In this document: positions 16,117 to 23,538 of the stretch, one piece after another
Layout of the letters: every line of letters begins with the position of its first letter
Position numbering within the stretch: position 1 is the stretch's first letter
Source: Clostridium sp. CAG:768
GTDB lineage: Bacteria; Cyanobacteriota; Vampirovibrionia; Gastranaerophilales; Gastranaerophilaceae
DNA: 45,017 nt
Reading direction: 5' to 3'
Assembly: GCA_000437435.1 (NCBI GenBank)
Contig: FR899622.1
Coordinates: 151,667 to 196,683 of the forward strand
Program-made: the position numbers and the translations under genes
The notes under the pieces: model-generated
Databases searched by the model: none
What the model was told of the DNA's origin: nothing
What the model saw: only the letters and a program-made list of their open reading frames with translations

Positions 16117-16917
16117 CTAAGCTCCAATTAAAATAAGACTAACCCAGATTACAAGAATTCCTGAAAGAATTCCAACAATAGACTGATGCCAATCTCCATA
16201 TTCTTTTGCAAGCGGTAACAATGTATCAAATGAAATATAAATCATAATACCTGCGACAGCAGCCATTAAAGCACCAACCAAAACCTGCGGTAAAAATAGA
16301 CTGAACACAAACATTCCAACTAATGCCCCAATAGGTTCAGTGATACCTGATAAAGCAGCATAAAGCATTGCATAACGTTTTTTCCCTGTCACGTGATACA
16401 TAGGCAAAGCGACAGCAATACCTTCAGGAATATTATGAATCGCAATCGCGATACCAACAGAAAGCCCTAAAGTAATATTTTGAGTAGTGGTAAAAAATGT
16501 CGCCATACCTTCTGGGAAATTGTGCACACAAATAGCTATTGCTGTAAACAAACCAGCTCTTTTAATCTTATAATCGTGATGAGCAGGAGCATCTGGATTT
16601 AAAACATCATCCGTATCAATATGATCAGGTAAAAAATAATCAATTAATATTGCGACAATTAAACCAATCACAAACCCTGCAAAAGTAATCCAATCATGAT
16701 TATGAGGGAAATGTGTTGAAAGTAATTTATCAGCTTCTGGCAACATATCCATAAAAGAAACAAATACCATTACTCCGGCTGAAAATCCTAACCCAACAGA
16801 CAAAGCTTTTAAATTATCTTTTTTTACAATAAATGCAATTCCACCACCTATCGCAGTAGACAAACCTGCAAATAAAGTGATTAACATAGCTGGGATAAAA
16901 TTCTGTGGTATATTCAT
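16117..16917 (-). CDS. zupT: ZIP-family zinc transporter (ZupT-like)
   Basis: This inner-membrane protein imports Zn2+ and related divalent metals. I take the ATG at 16915-16917 (MNIPQNFIPAMLITL), with GGAAAGGAAA upstream; the longer frame would start in the fliI-zupT gap. Eight hydrophobic segments are visible over 266 aa. The two metal-site helices carry HNFPEGMATFF and HNIPEGIAVALP, the hallmark HN-x-PEG motifs. A histidine-rich cytoplasmic loop (HFPHNHDW, later PDAPAHHDYK) fits a metal-sensing loop. It lies 42 nt after fliI in the same operon, an unexpected partner for an export ATPase. Confidence 0.93.
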   Translation of the reverse strand: MNIPQNFIPAMLITLFAGLSTAIGGGIAFIVKKDNLKALSVGLGFSAGVMVFVSFMDMLPEADKLLSTHFPHNHDWITFAGFVIGLIVAILIDYFLPDHIDTDDVLNPDAPAHHDYKIKRAGLFTAIAICVHNFPEGMATFFTTTQNITLGLSVGIAIAIHNIPEGIAVALPMYHVTGKKRYAMLYAALSGITEPIGALVGMFVFSLFLPQVLVGALMAAVAGIMIYISFDTLLPLAKEYGDWHQSIVGILSGILVIWVSLILIGA

Positions 16918-16959
16918 AACAATTTCCTTTCCAGACAATTGTACCACAAAAAGAAATTA

Positions 16960-18306
16960 TTAAATCTCTACATCTTTCATCATATCAACAAGTGTACTAA
17001 TTGTAGTATCCATACTTACAATATCAGACGTCCTTTGTTGTAAAAACGCATTAATTTTAGGCATCATCTCAATTGCAACATCAAGTCTTGGATTTGATCC
17101 GGGTTGATACATACCAACATCAATCAAATCCTTATTTTCTCGATATAAAGACATAATTGTACGCATTTTACCCGCAGCCTCTCTATGTTCAGGCGTAACT
17201 ATAGATGACATAAGCCTTGAAATACTGCCCAAAACATCAATAGCAGGGTAATGATTCATTTCCGCAACTTTTCTTGATAAGAAAATGTGACCGTCTACGA
17301 TACCACGCACAATATCTACAATCGGATCTGAAATATCATCACCTTCCATTAAAACGGTATATAAAGCAGTTACAGAACCTTTAGGGCTATTACCAGCTCG
17401 TTCCAAAACTTTTTGTAACCAAGAAAAAATCGAAGGCGGATAACCTTTCATAGTAGGAGGTTCGCCTAAAGATAGACCAACTTCACGACCAGCCATAGCG
17501 CAACGAGTAACTGTATCTGTCATTAAAAATACTTTTTTACCTTGATCTCTGAAATATTCACAGACAGCAGTCGCAGTCAAAAGAGCTTTTTGACGAATCA
17601 ATGGTGGTTGATCTCCAGTAGAACAAACTAATACAGATTTTGCCATACCTTGCTCTCCTAAAGCATCTTCTACAAATTCCTTAACCTCACGACCACGTTC
17701 TCCAATCAGTGCAACAACGTTTACATCTGCATCTGAATTTCTTGCAATCATACCAAGTAATGTACTTTTACCGACACCAGATCCGGCAAAAAGTCCTAAA
17801 CGCTGTCCGCAACCCATTGTCATACAACTGTCAATTGCTCTTACACCTGTTGAAAAGACCTCTGTAATAATTGGTCTTTCAAATGGTCCTGGTGGCGGAC
17901 CTTCTACAGGTCTCCAAGTCGCACCAGTTGTATCTAAAGGTTTTCCATCAATTGGTTCCCCCATAGGATTAATTAATCTCCCAAGCAGAAAATCTCCAAC
18001 AGGAATAATAATAGGATTACCGGTTGAAGTAACTAAACTTCCTTGACCAATACCCTCTCCATCATATAATAAAAGTAATTGAGCGACTTCCCCTTTAAAA
18101 GCTTGAACCTCCGCAGGTTTCTTTCTCCCGTCTTTGGTTTCAATATAGCATAAATCACCAATCTTTAGCCCCGGCAATTTTACCTCAACAGTTAAGCCTA
18201 AAAGTTTTGATACAGTACCTTTAAAACGAAATAATTCCGTTTGTCCAAGCTTGTCTCTTACTTTTAATTTTAAATCATCAAGTCTGCTTGTATCTAATCC
18301 TTCCAT
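16960..18306 (-). CDS. fliI: Flagellar/type III secretion ATPase FliI-like
   Basis: FliI/SctN forms the hexameric ATPase at the base of flagellar and type III export machines, where it unfolds substrates and releases chaperones. The 448-aa length is normal. Residues 28-95 form the N-terminal beta-barrel (FKGTVSKLLGLTVEVKLPGL). Walker A is at 174-182 (AGSGVGKST), followed by VVALIGERGREVKEF, the Walker B strand KKVFLMTDTVTRCAMAGREV, and GEPPTMKGYPPSIFSWLQKV, which is typical of FliI rather than of F1 beta. No other flagellar gene is adjacent; zupT, a methyltransferase and a radical SAM gene follow. The ATG has no Shine-Dalgarno and sits 7 nt past a consensus -10, so the mRNA seems leaderless. 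Confidence 0.92.
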   Translation of the reverse strand: MEGLDTSRLDDLKLKVRDKLGQTELFRFKGTVSKLLGLTVEVKLPGLKIGDLCYIETKDGRKKPAEVQAFKGEVAQLLLLYDGEGIGQGSLVTSTGNPIIIPVGDFLLGRLINPMGEPIDGKPLDTTGATWRPVEGPPPGPFERPIITEVFSTGVRAIDSCMTMGCGQRLGLFAGSGVGKSTLLGMIARNSDADVNVVALIGERGREVKEFVEDALGEQGMAKSVLVCSTGDQPPLIRQKALLTATAVCEYFRDQGKKVFLMTDTVTRCAMAGREVGLSLGEPPTMKGYPPSIFSWLQKVLERAGNSPKGSVTALYTVLMEGDDISDPIVDIVRGIVDGHIFLSRKVAEMNHYPAIDVLGSISRLMSSIVTPEHREAAGKMRTIMSLYRENKDLIDVGMYQPGSNPRLDVAIEMMPKINAFLQQRTSDIVSMDTTISTLVDMMKDVEI

Positions 18307-18312
18307 AACTTT

Positions 18313-18340
18313 ATTATAACGTTTAATCTGTTTTTTTCAA
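18313..18340 (-). promoter_or_regulatory. Promoter of the fliI operon, leaderless arrangement
   Basis: TTGAAA (18335-18340), a 16-bp spacer and a perfect TATAAT (18313-18318) point to a start at or within one base of the A of the fliI ATG (18306). Confidence 0.7.
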
Positions 18341-18394
18341 TTTGTTAACATAGCACTTGATTAGTAATGTTTTTTGTGGTTTTATAAAAGTGGA

Positions 18395-18490
18395 ATAAGG
18401 TAATTCCTCTTAACCTTGTTCAAGGGAAAGGATTCAAAGCGGCGGCTGCGTTGAGTACTTTACCCGCAAGAATAGAAAGTAAAACAAAAT
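18395..18490 (+). promoter_or_regulatory. Structured RNA leader upstream of rpsP
   Basis: This non-coding stretch is markedly more GC-rich than its surroundings. CCTT (18414-18417) pairs with AAGG (18422-18425) and the stem can extend with AATTCC/GGATT (18402-18407 with 18430-18434, one bulge). Further on, GCGG (18439-18442) pairs with CCGC (18464-18467), while TACTTT (18456-18461) inside that loop pairs with AAAGTA (18476-18481) outside it, which makes an H-type pseudoknot or two competing folds. The rpsP ribosome site (AAGGG, 18491-18495) follows directly. A ribosomal-protein autoregulatory leader is the likeliest reading. I do not recognise a named family. Confidence 0.5.
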
Positions 18491-18504
18491 AAGGGAAAAA
18501 CAAA

Positions 18505-18870
18505 ATGTTAAAAATCAGATTAAAAAGATTGGGTGCTAAGAAAAACCCTACATACAGAATTATCGTAATCAATTCAACTACAAAACGTGAAGGAAGACCA
18601 GTTCAAGAATTAGGTCACTACAATCCAAAAACTAAAGTTATGCAACTAGACAAAACTTCAGCTTTAGAATGGATTAAAAAAGGAGCTCAGCCTACTGAAA
18701 CTGTTGCTTACTTAATCAAAAATTGTAATGAAGACGGTACTTTAAACTATGTAAAAAAAGAAACAGTTAAACTTTCTAAAAAAGCTCAAGCTAAGGCTCA
18801 AGCTGAAGCCGAAGCAAAAGCTGCTGCAGAAGCTGAAGCTGCTCAAGCTACAGAAGAAGCTCAAGCATAG
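18505..18870 (+). CDS. rpsP: 30S ribosomal protein S16
   Basis: S16 binds 16S rRNA in the 30S body and is needed for assembly. The start MLKIRLKRLGAKKNPTYRI, the segment VINSTTKREGRPVQELGHYN and KTSALEWIKKGAQPTETV are conserved S16. The core ends near residue 85; the remaining 35 or so residues are a low-complexity Lys/Ala/Glu tail (KAQAKAQAEAEAKAAAEAEA), longer than in most S16 proteins though such tails do occur. The gene stands alone: a structured leader precedes it and a strong terminator follows. No rimM or trmD is attached, unlike the common rpsP-rimM-trmD order. Confidence 0.97.
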   Translation: MLKIRLKRLGAKKNPTYRIIVINSTTKREGRPVQELGHYNPKTKVMQLDKTSALEWIKKGAQPTETVAYLIKNCNEDGTLNYVKKETVKLSKKAQAKAQAEAEAKAAAEAEAAQATEEAQA

Positions 18871-18894
18871 TTTAAAATTTTTAAACATTAAAAT

Positions 18895-18926
18895 AAAAAA
18901 GACCAATTTAAAAATTGGTCTTTTTT
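18895..18926. terminator. Bidirectional terminator between rpsP and the convergent gene
   Basis: GACCAATTT (18901-18909) and its complement (18912-18920) form a 9-bp stem flanked by six A and six T. It serves rpsP on the plus strand and the gene at 18964-19443 on the minus strand. Confidence 0.9.
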
Positions 18927-18963
18927 ATTTTATATTTTATACCTTACAGAATAAAAATTTTAA

Positions 18964-19443
18964 TTAATCATTATACTTACTAATTTCATTAAAATAGCTT
19001 TCCAAAGCAAGATAACCTTTATAAATTTCATTTGATATACTTGCATAACTAGTAGCTACAATAAATTTTAATTCTTTTGTTCTAATTTCTAAAATTGCAT
19101 CAGAATCCTGTTTTAAATCAGGATTATTAGACATAGACCATTTTTGCAAAAGAGCTAATTCTTCATACATCTGTTTTACAGTTGTATATTCAAGAGTATT
19201 AAAATCATATTTAGCCAAAAGAGATTTTTCTGCATTTGTAATTCTTGGCATTACAGCTTGGAATTTAAAAATACGTTTAACTATTACATAATTATCTGCT
19301 AATTTTCTATGAGAATAAGGTATTATATTCTTAGCTAAAAGAGCTGCGTAAGAACGTGATGTAAACACTTCTTCTTCTCTAGAAAAAGCACTTCTTGATG
19401 TTAAGTCAAAATTAGATTTTTTTTCTATTAAATCTTCCGGCAT
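18964..19443 (-). CDS. Hypothetical helical protein
   Basis: I do not recognise this 159-aa protein. It begins MPEDLIEKKSNFDLTSRSAF, is rich in Lys, Glu and Ser, and is predicted by eye to be largely helical with no signal peptide or membrane segment. Segments such as MPRITNAEKSLLAKYDFNT and EEVFTSRSYAALLAKNII carry no catalytic motif. The frame is supported by a strong ribosome site (GGGGG, 6 nt before the ATG), a TATAAA -10-like element shortly upstream, and a terminator right after the stop. It is a monocistronic cytoplasmic protein of unknown role. Confidence 0.7.
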   Translation of the reverse strand: MPEDLIEKKSNFDLTSRSAFSREEEVFTSRSYAALLAKNIIPYSHRKLADNYVIVKRIFKFQAVMPRITNAEKSLLAKYDFNTLEYTTVKQMYEELALLQKWSMSNNPDLKQDSDAILEIRTKELKFIVATSYASISNEIYKGYLALESYFNEISKYND

Positions 19444-19529
19444 TTCTACCCCCTGTTAGGTTTATAATACAAAAAGAAAAAATCAATGTCATGCAGTAAA
19501 GTCAATTTTTTTACATGATTTAACAATAT

Positions 19530-19560
19530 AAAAAGACTACTTTTATTAAGTAGTCTTTTT
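19530..19560. terminator. Bidirectional terminator after speD
   Basis: AAAAAGACTACTT (19530-19542) and its complement (19548-19560) form a 13-bp stem with a 5-nt loop. It lies 28 nt past the speD stop on the minus strand. Confidence 0.88.
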
Positions 19561-19587
19561 ATTAAAAATTAATCAGGCTTTATTAGA

Positions 19588-20043
19588 TTAATCAGCGAAT
19601 TGTTGCATAATTTCAAATGGTTTTTCAGCAACTTTAAGAGTTTCTTCATCAATAATCCCTCTTTTCAATTCAGAGAAAGTTGCTTTTTTAGAATTAAATT
19701 TCTTTTTAAGAAATTCATAAGAAACTTTTGGATCACATTTATCACCGCAAGTGAATAAATCAACAGCAGCATAACCTAATTCAGGCCAAGTGTGAATTGC
19801 TAAGTGACTTTCAGAAATAATAACTACTCCTGATACTCCATAGGGGTTAAACATATGGAAACATTTTTGGACAATAGTAGCACCACATTCAAGGGCGGCA
19901 TCCACCATGTACTTTTCTACTTTATCTAAACTATTTAATGTGTTTGGATCACATTCAAAAAATTCTGCTAAAACGTGTTGTCCTAAGTGGATTTCTTTTT
20001 TACCGTTTTCCTTAAACGCTGTAAAAGGTGATGTTATTGCCAA
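19588..20043 (-). CDS. speD: S-adenosylmethionine decarboxylase proenzyme
   Basis: SpeD decarboxylates S-adenosylmethionine to supply aminopropyl groups for spermidine. The proenzyme self-cleaves before a serine that becomes the pyruvoyl cofactor. In VVIISESHLAIHTWPELGYA the cleavage serine is S79, with H84 and C99 (LFTCGD) as the processing and catalytic residues; their spacing matches the Thermotoga enzyme (S63, H68, C83). The start is TTG at 20041-20043, because GGAGG (20052-20056) is 8 nt away. An ATG closer to that site opens only a 4-codon frame (MNWQ) overlapping the TTG. A terminator follows the gene. No speE is adjacent. Confidence 0.95.
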   Translation of the reverse strand: MAITSPFTAFKENGKKEIHLGQHVLAEFFECDPNTLNSLDKVEKYMVDAALECGATIVQKCFHMFNPYGVSGVVIISESHLAIHTWPELGYAAVDLFTCGDKCDPKVSYEFLKKKFNSKKATFSELKRGIIDEETLKVAEKPFEIMQQFAD

Positions 20044-20287
20044 TTCATGTGCCTCCTATCATAAATGTATACTTATCTACTACAATTTTTGCTTTCGCAA
20101 TAAACATATTACAATAAAAATTAGAAAATTTGTAAATTTTACACTTTAAAATAAAATTTTTACAAATCTTTTCATTTTTAATATGTCTAAAAATAAGTAA
20201 TAATGTATCATTCAAAAGAGCTATTTTTATTAATATTTTTTAACAAATAGAGTTGTATTTTTTGTATTTTGCATATAGAATTCAAAT

Positions 20288-20983
20288 ATGAATAAAATTC
20301 TTGTAATCGACGATGATATAGCAATCAATGAACTTATAAAAGTAAATTTAGAATTATGCGGATATAAAGTTATACAAGCATATGACGGAGTTAAAGGATT
20401 TGCTTTATGCAAACAGGAATTACCGGCATTAGTAATATTAGATGTAATGATGCCTGATGTAGACGGATTTACAGTTGCACAAAGAATAAGAAAAAATGAT
20501 GCAACTAAAAATATTCCAATATTAATGCTTACAGCACTATCTCAGATTAATGATAAAGTTAACGGTTTTAATATCGGAGTAGATGATTATCTTGTAAAAC
20601 CTTTTGAAATGGAAGAATTACAAGTGAGGGTTAGAGCTCTTTTAAAAAGAACTCGCCAAATTCCTGAAAGTGCGTCAACAAGAGAACTGCTAACTCTTGG
20701 AGAAATAACTCTTTTACCAGAATTATACAGTGTTAAAATAGGTGAAAAACAAACTAAATTAACACCGATTGAATTTGAAATATTTAATCTTTTATTCCAA
20801 AACCATGGGAATATGGTATCCTCAGCACAGCTTTTAAAAGATATATGGGGATATGCTCCTGACGATGATATTGAAACGATCAGAGTACATATAAGACATT
20901 TAAGAAGTAAAATAGACAAAATTGCTGACGGGAAAAAATATATAGAAACAATTTATGGTGGCGGTTATAAGTTGAACATATAA
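20288..20983 (+). CDS. OmpR/PhoB-family response regulator (orphan)
   Basis: The 231-aa protein has an N-terminal receiver domain with D8-D10, the phosphoacceptor D52 (VILDVMMPD), T82 and K104 (DYLVKPF). It is followed by a winged helix domain (LTPIEFEIFNLLFQNHGNMV to IRVHIRHLRSKIDKI), so it should bind DNA as a phosphorylated dimer. No histidine kinase is next to it. The ATG has no Shine-Dalgarno and lies 8 nt past a TATAGA hexamer (20274-20279), another hint of a leaderless or nearly leaderless message. The promoter of the downstream pilin begins 11 nt after its stop. It is similar in type to the cyanobacterial RpaA/RpaB group, but I cannot assign it more closely. Confidence 0.93.
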   Translation: MNKILVIDDDIAINELIKVNLELCGYKVIQAYDGVKGFALCKQELPALVILDVMMPDVDGFTVAQRIRKNDATKNIPILMLTALSQINDKVNGFNIGVDDYLVKPFEMEELQVRVRALLKRTRQIPESASTRELLTLGEITLLPELYSVKIGEKQTKLTPIEFEIFNLLFQNHGNMVSSAQLLKDIWGYAPDDDIETIRVHIRHLRSKIDKIADGKKYIETIYGGGYKLNI

Positions 20984-20993
20984 ACTTTTAAAC

Positions 20994-21022
20994 TTGACAA
21001 AAATTGAAATATATTAAATAAT
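20994..21022 (+). promoter_or_regulatory. Promoter of the C-tract pseudopilin gene
   Basis: A perfect TTGACA (20994-20999) and AATAAT (21017-21022) are 17 bp apart. The start near 21029 leaves a short leader with GGAGG at 21042-21046. Confidence 0.7.
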
Positions 21023-21046
21023 AAAAGCGTAATTAATTTTTGGAGG

Positions 21047-21784
21047 TTGAAAAATGTTCAGACAAGAAGCTTTGAGAGTGCCCCCCCCCCGCGAAACGTA
21101 AGCAGTTCTAATGGTTTTACACTCGCAGAGGTTTTAATCACTTTAGGAATAATTGGTGTAGTAGCAGCTTTAACAATGCCTGCACTAATAGGGAATTATC
21201 AAAAAAAAGAAATTACTACTCGACTTAAAAAGACTTATAGTATAGTCCAACAAGCAATAAGAATGTCAGAACTTGATAATGGAGAAATTCAATATTGGGG
21301 TACAATATCATCAGGGGAAGATTTCTTTAATAAATATTTTAAAAATTATTTTCAATACACAAATAAATACACTTCTAATGAATTATGGCAAATAGCCCCA
21401 AGAAAACTGCTTAATGGGACTAATTATACAGGAACAACATATGCAGGGAATAATAGAAGTTATCATATTATGCTCACTGATGGCACTTTATTAACTTTGA
21501 ACTATGATTATTCTAACTCGATTTGGGTAGGCATTGACACAAATGGGCTATCTAAACCTAATCAAATAGGTAAAGATACCTTTTTATTCATTTTTTCAAG
21601 CCAATACGGACTAAAGCCATTAGGAGCTGATGGAACTCCAAATAGCTGGAATTATGGAACTTATAACAGAAATAATATTAAGGGTAATAGCGGTAATGCT
21701 TGCAATAAACAAAAAACAGGTTACTGGTGCGCTGCACTTATTATGAATGATGGGTGGGAAATGCGAAAAGATTACCCTTGGTAA
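21047..21784 (+). CDS. Type IV pseudopilin with out-of-frame start (possible phase-variable gene)
   Basis: The protein carries a class III signal: a short leader ending in SSNG, then FTLAEVLITLGIIGVVAAL with the conserved Glu at +5, so it is processed by the prepilin peptidase and assembled by a type IV pilus or type II secretion-like machine. The C-terminal part has GIDTNGLSKPNQIGKDTFLF and two cysteines (C-x8-C near residues 221-230). The frame is open from 21047, but its TTG abuts GGAGG and cannot start well. The ATG at 21054 is ideally placed (7 nt) yet reads into a stop at 21099 after 15 codons. A C10 tract (21081-21090) lies between. With 8 or 11 C the ATG would enter the pilin frame. 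Confidence 0.8.
   Translation: MKNVQTRSFESAPPPRNVSSSNGFTLAEVLITLGIIGVVAALTMPALIGNYQKKEITTRLKKTYSIVQQAIRMSELDNGEIQYWGTISSGEDFFNKYFKNYFQYTNKYTSNELWQIAPRKLLNGTNYTGTTYAGNNRSYHIMLTDGTLLTLNYDYSNSIWVGIDTNGLSKPNQIGKDTFLFIFSSQYGLKPLGADGTPNSWNYGTYNRNNIKGNSGNACNKQKTGYWCAALIMNDGWEMRKDYPW
21081..21090 (+). repeat. C10 homopolymer, candidate phase-variation tract
   Basis: Ten consecutive C in a strongly AT-rich genome lie between the start codon and the signal peptide of a pseudopilin. Slipped-strand changes of one or two bases would switch the frame. The count could also be a sequencing or assembly error. Confidence 0.85.
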
Positions 21785-21872
21785 AAATATTTTCTTAAAT
21801 AATCTTAAAATTTAGGCAATTTTTTATATTCATAGTATTTTCCTTTTTTGTAAATTTAAAGGAATAGTTTGT

Positions 21873-22541
21873 ATGCAAATTCAAAATAATTTTAACCACC
21901 ATAAACAACAATCTTTTTCAGGAATAAATATTGCAAAATCAACTAACTGTATAAAAAATATTGAAACAAATATTGATTTATTTGAGATAACCAATAAAGA
22001 TAAAACATTTTTAAATAAACTAAGAGCTTCTGTAAAAATGAACGAATTAATGCCTAATTCAAGGATTACCAAAGCTGAATTTGACCGTTGGCAGGAAATG
22101 CTTAATTTAGCACTTGATAAAGCTCAAAACAAAGATAGAAAATGCATAATTGCAGCTAAAGATAAAAAGCCATGCGGCATTATAACTTTTCATCCTGGAC
22201 AAAATAAATATTATTTAGATTGCATATGTACTTGGCCAGTTGAAACAGGGAAAAAAGTAACACTTGCCGGGCAAACGTTATTCAAACAAATGTTTACAGA
22301 TTTCTTAAACAGCAAAGCAAATATTTTAGATTTAACTGCAATATTAAATGGACCTTTTGATACTGTATCAAAATATTCTAAACTCGGATTTAAACAAATT
22401 GGCGGCGAAAATTGGCTTGTTGCAATGAGAACAAACAGAGATACAACCGAAAAAACAATGAAAAAATTAGACAACATAATAAATACAACAAAAGCAAACA
22501 ATAATGATGATGTTAATTTATTAAATGTTTTGGAAGTATAA
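21873..22541 (+). CDS. GNAT-like protein with N-terminal SFSG motif
   Basis: The 222-aa protein begins with a disordered, Asn/His/Gln-rich stretch ending in QQSFSG (residues 12-17). The rest resembles an acetyltransferase fold: KCIIAAKDKKPCGIITFHPG, YYLDCICTWPVET, and the C-terminal pair DLTAILNGPFDTVSKYSKLG and FKQIGGENWLVAMR, where a GNAT C-terminal helix and strand would lie. The acetyl-CoA loop (Q/R-x-x-G-x-G/A) is not clear. The N-terminal motif matches other genes of this window. AAAGGA precedes the ATG. No signal peptide is visible. Acetyltransferase activity is a tentative call. Confidence 0.55.
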   Translation: MQIQNNFNHHKQQSFSGINIAKSTNCIKNIETNIDLFEITNKDKTFLNKLRASVKMNELMPNSRITKAEFDRWQEMLNLALDKAQNKDRKCIIAAKDKKPCGIITFHPGQNKYYLDCICTWPVETGKKVTLAGQTLFKQMFTDFLNSKANILDLTAILNGPFDTVSKYSKLGFKQIGGENWLVAMRTNRDTTEKTMKKLDNIINTTKANNNDDVNLLNVLEV

Positions 22542-22543
22542 CA

Positions 22544-23434
22544 TTATTTATCTTGTTCATAACCAAAATCTTTAAGAGCACTTTGTTTTTTACGCCAATC
22601 TTTTTCAACTTTAACTTCCAGACCTAAGAACACTTTTTTTTCAACAATATTTTCTAAATCTTTACGAGCTTCCATTCCGATTTTTTTCAATAAGTTTCCG
22701 CCCTTACCTATTAAAATTCCTTTTTGGCTTTTTGTTTCACAATAAATAGTTGCATAAATTCTATCTATATCATCACTTTCAGTATAACTTTCAATCTTAA
22801 CCGCAACTGAATGAGGAATTTCATCCGAAGTATTCAATAAAATCTTTTCTCTAATAATTTCTTCTGTGACATCTCTCATAGTTTCTTCTGTCACAATATC
22901 TTCCGGATACAACAAATCTCCATCTGGAAGATTTTTATATATATTTTTAATCAATGTATCAATATTTCTGCCTGTCTTTGCTGATATTTTCACAACAGGA
23001 TAATTTTTTTCAAATAAAAGTTTATATGTTAATAAATTTTCTTCAACTTTATTAAGTTTTTTCAATTTATCAACTTTATTCATAACAATTATTATAGGAA
23101 TATCAGTTTGCAAAAGATTTTGAGCAATCCACTTATCACCTTTGCCTGCTGGTTCTGATCCATCTACTAGAAATAAAATCAAATCAGCATCGGGCACAGC
23201 CATTTTAGACTCATCAAGTAAAAACTCACCTAATTTATTCAAAGGCTTATGAACTCCAGGAGTGTCAATAAAAACAATTTGACCTTGTTCTGCAGTATAA
23301 ATACCTTTAATTCTTTTTCTTGTCGTTTGAGCTTTGTCTGTTGCTATAACAATTTTTTGCCCAAGAATTTGATTAAGTAATGTAGATTTACCTACATTCG
23401 GACGACCTATAATTGCTGTAAAACCACTTTTCAT
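22544..23434 (-). CDS. era: GTPase Era
   Basis: Era is an essential GTPase that binds the 3' end of 16S rRNA during 30S maturation. The 296-aa protein has G1 IIGRPNVGKST (residues 8-18), G2 TTRKRIKGIY, G3 FIDTPGVHKP, G4 VMNKVDKL and G5 SAKTGRNID, and a C-terminal KH domain with LIGKGGNLLKKIGMEARKDL. All are intact. Its ATG has no Shine-Dalgarno and is exactly 6 nt from a TACAAT -10 hexamer (23441-23446), the same layout as fliI and spmA. The gene is convergent with the GNAT-like gene, with only two bases between their stops. Confidence 0.97.
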   Translation of the reverse strand: MKSGFTAIIGRPNVGKSTLLNQILGQKIVIATDKAQTTRKRIKGIYTAEQGQIVFIDTPGVHKPLNKLGEFLLDESKMAVPDADLILFLVDGSEPAGKGDKWIAQNLLQTDIPIIIVMNKVDKLKKLNKVEENLLTYKLLFEKNYPVVKISAKTGRNIDTLIKNIYKNLPDGDLLYPEDIVTEETMRDVTEEIIREKILLNTSDEIPHSVAVKIESYTESDDIDRIYATIYCETKSQKGILIGKGGNLLKKIGMEARKDLENIVEKKVFLGLEVKVEKDWRKKQSALKDFGYEQDK

Positions 23435-23538
23435 AAACTAATTGTAACATAAAAAGTATATTTTTTTTACAAAGTGGCAATTTTTTCTTTGTCAAAGTAT
23501 TATATATAAATATAGGGAAAAATTTTTAACGGTAGAAA

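Noticed and set aside
18357..18388. TTGATT and TATAAA as an rpsP promoter
   Set aside because: The spacing is 20 bp, too long for a confident sigma-70 call; a -10 alone is possible.
20080..20110. TTGC-GAAA-GCAA hairpin in the speD leader as a riboswitch
   Set aside because: It is a single 4-bp stem with a GNRA-like loop; no larger fold or known SAM or polyamine riboswitch core is visible.
21047..21049. TTG as the true start of the C-tract pseudopilin
   Set aside because: It directly abuts GGAGG with no spacer, whereas the ATG at 21054 has ideal spacing; used only to delimit the open frame.
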